From: Zygnema cylindricum
Lineage: Eukaryota > Streptophyta > Zygnematophyceae > Zygnematales > Zygnemataceae
Reading direction: 5' to 3'
DNA: 44,263 nt
Assembly: GCA_037447655.1 (NCBI GenBank)
Contig: JBBHKE010002448.1
Location: 1 to 44,263, forward strand
The position numbers and the translations under genes were made by a program. The notes under the pieces are model-generated. The model saw only the letters and a list, made by a program, of their open reading frames with translations. It was not told the origin of the DNA and made no database searches. Positions 24,488 to 34,546 of this stretch are shown piece after piece (within the stretch, counting starts at the first letter, position 1; each line of letters opens with the position of its first letter).

Positions 24488-26579
24488 CTGTTAGCGCTAA
24501 CTTTTTATGTAATTAGGTAACAATTCTTGATATCGCTAACAGTTTGTGTAATTTAGGTACCATTTTTGTTAGCGCTAATAGTTTGTGTAAGTTAGATAAC
24601 AATTTCTATTATCCCTAACAGTTTGTGTAAGTTAGAAAAACAATTCCTATTAGTGTTAAAAATTTGTGTTATCTAGGTTATTATTTCTGTTATTGCTAAC
24701 TGTTTGTGTAAGTTAGGTAACAATTCTTGTTATCGCTAACAGTTTGTGTAATTTTCGTATTAATTTCTGTTATCGATAACTGTTTGTGTAATTCAGGTAA
24801 CAATTCTTGTTATCGCTAACTCTTTATGTAATTTAGGTAACAATTCTTGATATCGCTAACAGTTTCTATAAATTAGGTAACAATTCTTGTTATCGCTAAT
24901 AGTTTGTGTAAGTTAGATAACAATTCATGTTAGCGCTAACAGTTTGTATAATTTAGACTACATTTTTGTTATCGCTAATTTTTTGTGATATTTAAGTAAC
25001 AATTCTTGTTATGGCTAACAGTTTGATTAATTTAGGTAAAAAAAATTGTTATCGCTAATTGTTTGTGATATTTAGGTATTAATTCTTGTTATGGCTATCA
25101 CTTTGTGTAATTTAGGTAGCATCTCTTGTTATCGCTAATTGTTTTTGTAAATAAGATAATAATTCCTGTTATTGCTAATAGTTTGTGTTAAATAGGTAAC
25201 AATTCTTGTTATCGCTTAGAGTTTGTGTAATTTAGGTAACAATTCTTGTTATCGCTAACAATTTGTGCAATTAAGATTACAATTCTTATTTTCGCTAAGA
25301 ATTTGTGTAATTTAGGTAACAATTCTTGTTAGCGCTAATTGTTTTTGTAATTTAGGTAGCAATTCTTGTTAGCGTTAGTTGGGTGTGAAATTTAGGTAAC
25401 AATTCTCGATATGGCTAACAGTTTGTGTAATTTAGGAAACAATTATTGTTATTGCTAACTGTTTGTGTAAGTTAGGTCAGAATTCTTGTTATCAATAACA
25501 CTTTGTGTAATTTAGATAACAATTCCTGTTATCGCTAACTGTTTATGTAATTTAGGTAACAATTCTTGATATCGCGAACAATTTCTCTAAATTAGGTAAG
25601 AATTCTTGTTATCGCTAATAGTTTGTGTAAGTTAGATAACAATTCATGTTAGCGCTAACAGATTGTGTAATTTAGAATACAATTTCTTTTATCCCTAACA
25701 GTTTGTGTAATTAAGATAACAATTACTATTATTGCTAACTGTTTGTGTAATTTAGGTAAGAATTCTTGTTATCGCTAAATGTTTGTGTAATTTAGATAAC
25801 AATTCGTGTTAGTGCTAACTCTTTCTATAATTTAGATAACAATTTCTCTTAGCGCTAAATCTTTGTGTAAGTAAGGTAACAATTCTTGTTATCGTTAACA
25901 GTTTGTGTAAGTTAGATGACAATTCATGTAAGCGCTAACAGTTTGTGTAATTTAGATTACAATTCCAGTTATCGCTAACAGTTTGTGTAACTAAGATAAC
26001 AATTGTTGTTATCGCTAATTGTTTCTGATATTTAGGTAACAATTCTTGTTATGGCTAAAAGTTTGTGTAATTTAGGTAGCATCTCTTGATATCGCTAATT
26101 GTTTTTGTAAATAAGATAACAATTCCTGTTATTGCTAACTGTTTGTGTAATTTAGGTAACAATTCTTATTATCGCTAACTGTTTGTATAATTTAGGTAGC
26201 AATTTTTGCTATCTCTAATAGTTTGTGTAAGTTAGGAAACCATTTTTGTTAGCGTTGACAATTTGTGTAAGTAAGATAACACTTCTTGTTATCGCTAAAA
26301 GTTTGTGTAAGTTAGATAACAATTCCTTTAAATGATAACAACTTGTGTAATTTAGGTAACAATTCTTGTTATCGCTAACTGTTTGTGTAATTTAGGTAAC
26401 ATTTCTTGTTATCGCTAACAGTTTGTGTAAGTTAGGTTACAATTCCAGTTATGGTTAACATTTTGTGTAACTAAGATAACAATTCCTGATATCGCTAACA
26501 GTTTGTGTAATTAAAGTAACAATTCCTATTATCGCTAACAATTTGTGTAATTTAGGTAACAATTCCTGTTATCGCTAAT

Positions 26580-26770
26580 TGTTTGTGATATTTAGGTATT
26601 AATTTTTGTTATGGCTATCAGCTTGTATAATTTAGGTAGCATCTCTTGTTATCGCTAATTGTTTTTGTAAATAAGATAATAATTTATGTTATTGCTAATA
26701 GTTTGTGTTAAATAGGTAACAATTCTTGTTATCGCTTAGAGTTTGTGTAATTTAGGTAACAATTCTTGTT
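26580..26770. repeat. Local duplicate of the 25.07-25.26 kb monomer run
   Basis: The order GATATTTAGGTATTAAT, GGTAGCATCTC, GTTTTTGTAAATAAGATAAT and GTTAAATAGGTAAC repeats the run at about 25,070-25,260. The sequence then re-enters a second copy of the GTTATGGTTAACATTTTG stretch seen at 26,450. U1 has no equivalent at this place, so the duplication arose after U1 and U3 separated. Confidence 0.7.
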
Positions 26771-29143
26771 ATCGCTAACTGTTTGTGTAATTTAGGTAAC
26801 ATTTCTTGTTATCGCTAACAGTTTGTGTAAGTTAGGTTACAATTCTAGTTATGGTTAACATTTTGTGTAACTAAGATAACAATTCCTGATATCGCTAACA
26901 GTTTGTGTAATTAAAGTAACAATTCCTGTTATCGCTAACAATTTGTGTAATTTAGGTAACAATTCATGTTATCACTAATTGTTTGTGTAATTAAGAAAAC
27001 AATTCGTGTTATCACTAATTGTTTGTGTAGTTTAGATATCAATTCTTGTTAGCGCTAACTATTTATGTAATTTAGGTAACAATTCTTTTTATCGCTAATT
27101 GTTTGTGTAATTTTGGTAACAATTCTTGTTTTCTCTAACAATTTATGTAATTTAGGTAACAATTTTTGTTATCGCTAACAGTATCTGTAATTTAGGTAAC
27201 AATTCTTGTTTTTGCTTACTGTTTCTGTAAGTTATATGACGATTCATGTTAGCGCAAACAAGTTGTGTATTTTAGATTCGTGTTATCGCTAATTTTTCTT
27301 TAATTTAGGTAACAGTTCTTGGTATCGCTAATTGTTTGTGTAATTTGAGTAACAATTCTTGTAATTATTAACTGTTTTTGTAATTTTGGTAATAATTTTT
27401 GTTATTGCTAATTGTTTCTATAAGTTAGTTAACCATTCTTGTTAGCTCTAACAGTTTGTGTAAGTTAAATAACAATTCTTGTTAGCGCTAACTGTTTGTG
27501 TAAATATATTACAATTCTTGTTATCGCTAACAGTTTGTGTAATTTATGTAACAATTCTTGTTATCGCTAATTGTTTGTGTAATTTTGGTAACAATTCTTG
27601 TTTTCGCTAACAATTTGTGTAATATAGGTAACAATTTTTGTTATCGCTAATAGTATCTGTAATTTAGGTATCAATTCTTGTTATCGCTAAATGTTTGTGT
27701 AATTTAGGTAACAATTCTTGTTATCGCTAACAATTTGTGTAGTTTAGATAACAATTCTTGTTACGCTAACAGATTTTGTTATTCAGGTAACATATCATGT
27801 TATCGCTTACTGCTTGTGTAATTTAGTTAACAATTCTTGTTATCGCTTAAAGTTTTTGTAAGTTAGGTAACAATTCGTGTTATTGCTAACAATTTGTGTA
27901 AGTTAGGTAACCATTCTTATTAGCGGTAATAGTTTGTGTAACTGAGATAACAGTTCTGTTAGCGCTAACTGTTTCTCTTATTAAGGTAACAAATATTAAT
28001 ATCGCAAACAGTTTGTGTAATTTAGATAAATATTCCAGTTATCGTTAACTATTTGTGTAATTTAGATAACAATTTTTGATATCGCTTACTGTTTGTGTAA
28101 TTTAGGTAACAATTCCTGTTAGCGCTAATTGTTTGGGTAATTTAGGTAACAATTCTTCTTATTGCTAATTGTTTGTGTAATTTAGGTAACAATTCTTGTT
28201 ATCCGTAACAGTTTGTGTGAGTTAGATAACAACTCATGTTAGCGCTAATAGTTTGTGTAATTTAGATAATAGTTCATGTTATTGCTAACAGTTTGTGTAA
28301 TTTAGATTATAATTCTTGGTATCGGTAACAGTTTGTGTAATTTAGATAACAATTCCTATTATCGCTAACAGTTTGTGTAATTTAGGTAACAGTTCCTGTT
28401 ATCGCTAACTGTTTGTGTAAGTTAGGTAACCATTCTTCTAGCTCTAACAATTTGTGTAAGTTAGAAAACACTTCTTGTTATCGCTAACACTTTGTGTAAT
28501 TTAGGTTACAATTCCTGTTATCGCTAACAGTTTGTTTACGCTAGATAACAATTCCTGTTAGAGCTAACAGTTTGTGTCACTTAGGTAACAATTCTTCTTA
28601 TAGCTAACAGTTTGTGTAATTTAGGTAACATTTTTTGTTATTGCTAAAAGTTTGTGTAATTTAGGTAACAATTTCTGTTATAGCTAATGTTTTTGTAATT
28701 AAAGTAACAATTATTGTTATCGCTAACAGTTTGTGTAAGTTAGATAACAATTCTTGTTAGCGATAAGAGTTTGTGTCAGTTAGGTAACAATTCCTCTTAT
28801 AGCTAACAGTTTGTTCAAGTTAGGTAACAATTCTTGTTAGCGTTAACTGTTTGTGTAATTTAGGTTAAAATTCTTGTTATCGCTAATTGTTTGTGTAATT
28901 TAGGTAAAAAAATTTGTTAGCGATAACAGTTTGTGTTGTTTAGATAAAAATTATACTAATTGCAAAATGTTTGTGTAATTTAGATAACAATTCTTGTTAT
29001 AGCTAACTGTTTCTGTAATTTAGGTAACAATTTTTGCTATCATTAACTGTTTTTGTAAGTTAGAAAACAATTCCTGTTATCGCTAACAATTTGTGTCAGT
29101 TAGGTAACAATTACTCTTATAGCTCACAGTTTGTGTAAGTTAG

Positions 29144-29148
29144 GTAAC
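29144..29148. repeat. Left target-site duplication GTAAC
   Basis: GTAAC directly precedes the left LTR and is repeated exactly at 35,596-35,600. The unoccupied paralogous site near 14,994 has a single GTAAC followed by AATTCTTGTTAGCG. Confidence 0.95.
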
Positions 29149-30197
29149 TGAAACTCTGAGACCTCCATAAGTCCTGAGAGTGGACAGCTTCCAAGAAGCC
29201 TCTAGGATAATCCTGACCCCTTTTTGTTTAAGCAAAAATAACTGCCACCCTGGCAGACAAAAACTCTGACCACCTTCTCCCCTGTGAAGATAAGACTCCC
29301 CTCAGTCGATAGCAAAAAGAATCTCCGAATTTGCTCCCCTGAGCAGTAAGTTATGGAGGGTCAAAGTTGACCTTTTGTATAGAAGCTCTCTGGGATAGAG
29401 GGTCCTATCTCCCAATTTTTCTAAGTCCTATCTCTCTCACAGACTCTATCTATTGATGTACGGAACCAATCAGAATTGAGTTCCGTAGGCAAAAGTACAG
29501 CTGCCGGTGTACTTTAGGTATGGACATTGTACGACAAGGCCTAAATGTCGACACATGTCATATCCGCATTCGATGCCATAATCTCCGGGGATTCCACGAT
29601 CCAACGAAATTTCGCCACGCATCATCCGATGTGGCGAGGGCCACAAACCGCCGAAAACTTCCTCCGCGATCTCGGCGCTAATTGCGGCCGTCCGATTAGA
29701 ATCTAATTTAATCGTAGCCGTAATAAATACATGTGCGGTATTTGTTTCATTTACGAAACAAATGCGCGGTATTGATTTATAGTCCGTACCGTAATCCGTA
29801 CTTTATATATTACCGAATCTATGTATCCCGTAATCTATTATAGTTAAATGAATTATCGTACGTATACGTATTTAAATAACTATCAAACTATATACTACGT
29901 ATCATGAATCCTAGACTTAACGGCTAAGGCTACCGGCTATTTGCTGTGTGCCGGCCGTTAGGTACAAGGATCAATTCCTTCCGCCGGCACATACCTTTTA
30001 AATAAATAAACCCGAACTAATATAAATTTCCCGTAAACCTCAGGATAGCCTAGTTAGCCATGGCTCTAGCTTCCTCTCCAATTTCTCAGTGACTGCGACA
30101 AGTTTGAGAGTTGGAGAGAGAAGTTAGAGATAGACTGCCTCGGATTCTATATTTCTTTTTAGACCTTCAAAATACTTAAAAACCATTAGTTTCTACA
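29149..30197 (-). repeat. 3' LTR of the copia element
   Basis: This is a 1,049-bp LTR whose sense strand runs TGTAGAAAC to GTTTCA. A TATA element (TATATAAAG on the minus strand) lies at 29,801-29,809. Against the 5' LTR it has about 51 scattered substitutions, many at C/T or G/A positions, and no gaps. Confidence 0.95.
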
Positions 30198-30205
30198 CTC
30201 CCATT
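30198..30205 (-). other. Polypurine tract AATGGGAG
   Basis: On the minus strand AATGGGAG ends directly at the TG of the 3' LTR. The remaining pol frame stops only 5 bases upstream of it, at 30,211-30,213. Confidence 0.85.
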
Positions 30206-30210
30206 ATTTT

Positions 30211-30498
30211 CTAGTCAATCTTTAATTTCAGACCACACTTCTCCTTGCAAAAACTTAACTTAGAGGAAGGCACAGGTTTGGTCATCATATCTGCTACCAT
30301 CTCACTATCTGGTCTATACTCTAAACTGATTATTTTGTTTTCTACTTTTTCTCTAACAAAGCTGAGTCTGATGTCCATGTGTTTGGCTTTAAAATGATGT
30401 TTAGGATTGGCAGAAATAGCGATTGCTGCCTGATTATCACAAAATATTTTCTGCACACCACTCTTAAGGTGACCAAGCTCACCAAGCAAAGACTTGAC
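30211..30498 (-). pseudogene. copia pol fragment: C-terminal RNase H
   Basis: This is the last open part of the polyprotein. It includes FCDNQAAIAISANP, carrying the conserved RNase H Asp, then HFKAKHMDI and ADMMTKPVPSSK, hallmarks of the copia RNase H C-terminus. RNase H removes the RNA strand during reverse transcription. The fragment is cut off from the rest of pol by a TGA at 30,499-30,501, where the family usually has a Trp codon. The natural stop TAG is retained at 30,211-30,213. Confidence 0.9.
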
Positions 30499-30746
30499 TC
30501 ACATCAATTCTTTTATAGCAGAGCAAGAGGCCATATACTCAGCCTCCATGGTGGATTGAGCAATAACCTTTGGTTTTTTTTACTCCAACAGCAAGCCCCA
30601 TCACCCACATATAATACATATCCAGAAGTGCATCTCCTCATCGGAGCATCACCATAACTGGCATCACTCCAAGTAGTGATGTCAGTATTCTCCCCACCCA
30701 AATGTAACCATAGATCCCTAGTTCCTACCAAATATCTAAGGACTGT
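30499..30746 (-). pseudogene. copia pol fragment: N-terminal RNase H, frameshifted
   Basis: The segment contains WSDASYGD, with the first catalytic Asp, and TSGYVLYVGDGACCWSKK, typical of copia RNase H. At a run of eight A residues on the minus strand (30,574-30,581) the frame is lost. The downstream residues with the family's MEAEYMA motif are in another frame. Homopolymer length change is the simplest cause; sequencing error in the run is an alternative. A TAG at 30,747-30,749 separates it from RT. Confidence 0.88.
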
Positions 30747-31340
30747 CTAAGCTGCCTCCCAATCCTTCTTAGTGGGAGCATTTAGACTTCTACTCAGCAC
30801 TCCTACAGCTGCAGCTAGATCCGGCGGGGTACAATTCATAAAATAGATTAGACTTCCCACTACTTGCCTGTAAGGAATAGTCTGCATGAACTTCTGTTCT
30901 TCAGGAGATAATTCCTCGTCTAAGACTATGACTCCTCCTTCCTCACTCCCCTCACTTCCCTTCTTCAACTCCATTGGAGTTGTACAACTATTAGCTTTAT
31001 CCATTTGAAATTTTTCAAGCATGTTCCCTATTGCTTCTTTTTGAGTCAATCTTATAATTTTTCTTTTTCGGTCTCTCTCTATTTGAATTCCCAAAATATA
31101 TTTTGCTTCCCCCATATCTTTCATTTCAAATCTCCCCTTAAGATCGGTTTTCAGTTTATTAATTTTTTCCATTGATTTACTTAAAACAAGCAAATCATCA
31201 ACATAAATTGCAATAAATATAAAACCTTCCTCATCTTCGAAAACATAGATTGAGTGATCTGAGCTGATCCGAATATATCCTAGACCGGTAAAAAACTCAT
31301 CAAGCTTCTTATTCCACTTTCGAGGCGCCAATTTTAAACC
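30747..31340 (-). pseudogene. copia pol fragment: reverse transcriptase, C-terminal half
   Basis: This holds the RT active-site motif YVDD at 31,194-31,205, followed by LLVLSKS. Next come FEMKDMGEAKYILGIQIER and the RT-connection region with YRQVVGSLIYFMNCTPPDLA. These are diagnostic of Ty1/copia RT, which copies element RNA into cDNA in the cytoplasmic particle. The fragment is bounded by in-frame stops: TAA at 31,341-31,343 upstream and TAG at 30,747-30,749 downstream. Its internal sequence is otherwise well preserved. Confidence 0.93.
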
Positions 31341-32129
31341 TTAAAGAGATTTAATCAGCTGGCATACCTTACTCTCCTCTCCTTCTTCCACAAACCCTTC
31401 GGGTTGTCGCATGAAGATCTCCTCTTCCAATTCTCCATGCAAAAAGGTTGTTTTGATGTCTATCTGGTGCACTTCCATGTCTTTCGCTGCTGCCAGGCTG
31501 AGAAGTATGCGGACAGAGGGAAATCTGACCACCGGGGCAAAGGTTTCCTCGTAGTCAATTGCTTCTTTTTGTGTAAATCCCTTTGCCACTAATCTGGCCT
31601 TGTAGCGCTCGATTGTGTTATCTGGGTTCAGTTTTAATTTAAAAACCCACTTACAATTGATTGGTTTTCGGTTAGGTGGACAGTCCACCAGCTCCCAAGT
31701 ATCGGCTGCCATGATTGAAGCCATCTCCTCATTGATGGCTGTCTTCCACCGGTTTCTTTCTGGACAAGTCATTGCCTCTCCATAAGTTTGTGGTTCATTT
31801 TGATGAGATAGTTTAGTTACCTTGTTATTAACCTGTTTTTCTTGCAGTCTTTAGCTACTTCTCCTCCCCCTTTCAAAATTTGAGGCTGGAATAGATGGTT
31901 CTCGTGGATTCTTTCGAACAAACTCGGCTTCTCCCCTATCCCTTGATTCCGAATCAATTTCCACCACGTCTTCCGCTTCGAGTAGAGTTGTCACTGGAGT
32001 TTCCACAGCCGAGTCCTTTTCGGTCTGATTTTTTCCTGCAAGAGTGTCATCTTCTCTAAAATCTGGATAGTTAGGAAGCTCAAAGTCATCGGAATTTTCT
32101 GACTCAAATCTGATTTTTAGTGACTTCGT
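31341..32129 (-). pseudogene. copia pol fragment: integrase tail, linker and RT N-terminus
   Basis: The first ~90 codons are an acidic, Ser/Glu-rich linker typical of the variable region between copia integrase and RT. From about 31,772 the RT begins, with WELVDCPPNRKPINCKWVFK, YKARLVAKGFTQ, YEETFAPVV and QIDIKTTFLHGELEEEI, where the first RT Asp lies. The segment stays in one frame with integrase but is broken by TAA at 31,851-31,853. A second TAA at 31,341-31,343 interrupts the conserved SLxGLK stretch. Confidence 0.92.
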
Positions 32130-33290
32130 TTATTTGAAGGGATCCACAGACTTTCCTTCATCCATAACTACTAGATGCTTTACTAAGATTATATCTTCTC
32201 TTTTTAGATCATAAACTCTATATCCTTTAACATCTTCATCATATCCTAATAAGTATCCCGGTTTTCCTTTAGGATCTAGCTTCCAATTGGACCGATCAGT
32301 ATCTAGACTGAATACTTGACTGCCGAAAACCTTTAAATGAGATAAGTCTGGTTTCCGGCCTGTCCATCTCTTATAAGGTGTTTGATCTTTTATAGCTGAA
32401 GTAAGAACTCTATTTTTGAGGTAATTAGCACAGTTCATTGCTTCTGCCCAAAACCTTTTTCCTATCTTCTTATCCGACAACATACTTCTAGCACTATCAC
32501 TTAGTGTTCTATTTAACCTTTCAGCTACCCCATTCTGTTCCGGATTTTCTGGAACTGTCTTTTGGTGTTGAACCCCATTTTCCCTCAGAAAATCCTCAAA
32601 CTGGTTAGAAGTATACTCTCCACCATTGTCACTCCTTACTCTCTTGATTGGAGTTTCATGGAGTTTTTCGCTCCATGCTTTATATTGTCTAAAACAATCC
32701 TCAGCTTCTGACTTGTTTTTCAAAAAATATACCCGGGAATACCGAGACCAATCATCAGTTATAGTCATCATAAATCTCTTCCCCCCCGGTGAGGGCACTT
32801 TAGCCGGTCCCCAAATATCTGTGTGTACTAGATCTAGAAGTTTTTCTCCCTTGTAGGTGGCTGTTTTAGGAAAGGGTAATCTGTGTGCTTTACCTTGAGC
32901 ACACCCACTACAATCACTTATATCAGCACTCTCACTGAACTGAATCCCTTCCTCCACTCCCATCTTTTTCATCTCTCTTAACTTATCTAGATTCACATGC
33001 CCAAGCCTCTTATGCCACATCATAATATCATGAACACTAGCATGATAAAGTTTCTTCGTTTCATTACTTAAGATCAGCCTAAACATCCCATGGCTACCTT
33101 TCTCAGCAATGAAATAGACATCCTCCTCAAAACAAGCAGTAAAGACTCCTTCCCTAGTGCTTGTAAAAAAACCCTTATCATCTAATACAGATGTAGAGAT
33201 AAGGTTTTTGTTCAGCTCCGGGATAAACAATACATCGGAGAATGTTAATATGGATGTCTTTCCTTCGACTAACACTTTCAGATCTACCAA
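32130..33290 (-). pseudogene. copia pol fragment: GAG-pre-integrase and integrase core
   Basis: This is the longest intact stretch, 386 codons. Residues 93-130 form the integrase HHCC zinc site (H93, H98, C127, C130). The DDE catalytic triad is D158 (HTDIWGP), D221 (SDNGGE) and E257 (QNGVAERLNRT), with the family's 35-residue spacing between D221 and E257. Beyond lies the GRKPDLSHLKVFG motif of copia integrases. Integrase inserts the cDNA and makes the 5-bp staggered cut seen as the target duplication. Stops flank it at 32,130-32,132 and 33,360-33,362. The nominal TTG start is an artefact; this was internal to a polyprotein. Confidence 0.95.
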
Positions 33291-33592
33291 TCCTACAAGA
33301 GTAGTGGTGACTATCCTCCCATCCCCGTACTCTATCTCTACGGTGGGAATCTTTCTATCTTAGTGAACAGGTGCCTATCCTTACAAATGTGCATTGAGGC
33401 ACCTGAATCTATAATCCAGCTTGCTTCACCTTTCAATCCACCGTAAGCACATTTCTGCCTTCGTGGAATTTAAACCTCTGTTTTCGCCTCCAACTCCTCA
33501 TCGAAAAGGAGCTCATCGTCCTCGTCCTCGGATTCCGCCTCAAGTACCTGTGTGACAAGGGCCTTTTTCTTTCCTTTCGGGGTACCACCGGT
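33291..33592 (-). pseudogene. copia pol fragment: aspartic protease, broken
   Basis: The protease active-site motif DSGA is at 33,398-33,409 in WIIDSGASMHI, followed by CKDRHLF. The protease cleaves the Gag-Pol polyprotein in the particle. It is in frame with gag, separated by TAG at 33,593-33,595 and interrupted by TAA at 33,470-33,472. The frame then changes between the active site and the integrase frame, at about 33,335-33,350. The region between gag and DSGA is Asp/Glu- and Lys-rich. Confidence 0.9.
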
Positions 33593-34542
33593 CTACCCCT
33601 CCTTTAACCGAAGCTCGGTTAGCTTAGTGCACTCTGCCATATAGTGCCCCAGTTTCTTACAAAAATGACATAAACCTTTGGGAGCCCTTGGTTCGAACTC
33701 GTCAACCTGTTTTTTCTGCTCCCTACCCCCATAGTTTCCGACTGCTTTCCGGGAATCCTTGTTCCTCCAATCGGTCGCTGTTGCCAAGGCTTGGCCACTC
33801 TTTCCTCTCTTTCGGATCTCAATCGTATTCTCTCGAACGAGAATCATCCCTACCACTGAGTTCCATATCCACCTTGAGTCCGGCAAGTCCTGCACACGGT
33901 TAACTATGTTCTCGAACTTATCAGGTAACTTCATTAGTAAACAGTTAACCTTTTCTTTTTCACTAAAAACTTTTCCCGCACTCTCTAGCTCCATGAAGAG
34001 TGTAGCAATCTCATTGCAAAAATCCAACATATTTCCCCCTTTGTATACATACTCCTTAACTTTCTGATCAGCCAACTGTTGTTGCTGAATCCTACCACTT
34101 CGGCCATCTCTATGAGAGCCATCCAAAGATCGGATGCCCTCTCTACCTGCAAATGAGGACATGCAAGTCCTTGAGTGAGATGGCGTAGGATGAAGTGCTT
34201 TGCCGCCATATTGTTGAAGTCCCAGGTTTCAGTATCATTCTCCTCGTTCCTCGGAATAGGTGACATGAATGCTAAACCAGTTGCTATTGGTGTGGTCGCC
34301 TCCTTCTCCTTTCCTTTGTCCACCACCTCTCCTTCCTTTGTTTCCTCCGTTGAAGGTAAATCCTCTTTCCTAGTGAATCTGCTTCCTTTAAACCCTGGAG
34401 GAATTCCAAGACTTGATGGACGCCCCAATCGTCCACTCACTATCCTCCAAAACCTTTTTTCGCATAGAGCTCCTATCATCATACTTTCCCAGTATATGAA
34501 GCCAATTCCATTAAAGATTGGTATCCTAGAGGGTGGGCCCAT
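33593..34542 (-). pseudogene. copia gag, frameshifted
   Basis: Gag forms the capsid-like particle and binds the element RNA. The N-terminal part contains FNGIGFIYWESMM, matching the usual start of plant copia Gag. The middle includes ADQKVKEYVYKGGNMLDFCNEI. A CCHC zinc knuckle, C-X2-C-X4-H-X4-C (CHFCKKLGHYMAEC), lies at 33,629-33,670. The N- and C-terminal halves are in different frames; the switch is near 34,095. The first available ATG after the LTR is at 34,540-34,542, inside the primer-binding site. It is in frame with the N-terminal half, so it is the likely start unless the leader has been shortened. Confidence 0.88.
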
Positions 34543-34545
34543 AAC
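34532..34545 (-). other. Primer-binding site, initiator tRNA-Met anticodon arm type
   Basis: On the minus strand the 5' LTR ends CA, then one spacer base A, then GTTATGGGCCCACC. All 14 bases are complementary to initiator tRNA-Met GGUGGGCCCAUAAC (anticodon stem-loop). There is no TGGTATCAGAGC-type site for the tRNA 3' end. The arrangement is the same as in the non-coding element, whose LTRs are unrelated. Confidence 0.82.
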
Positions 34546-34546
34546 T

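Larger units (their letters stand above)
20442..29148. repeat. 40-bp satellite array, segment 2
   Basis: About 218 monomers of the same satellite lie between the two retrotransposons. It contains the end of superunit U2, a junction region (22,499-22,877), block P copy 2 and the first 4.66 kb of superunit U3. Short indels of one to a few bases occur, for example the missing base in AATCTTG near 23,248 and near 27,956, but the 40-bp phase otherwise holds. Confidence 0.97.

Noticed and set aside
34532-34546. Missing primer-binding site in the copia element
   Set aside because: The usual TGGTATCAGAGC is absent, but the adjacent sequence matches the iMet anticodon arm and recurs in the second element, so a different type of site is present rather than none.
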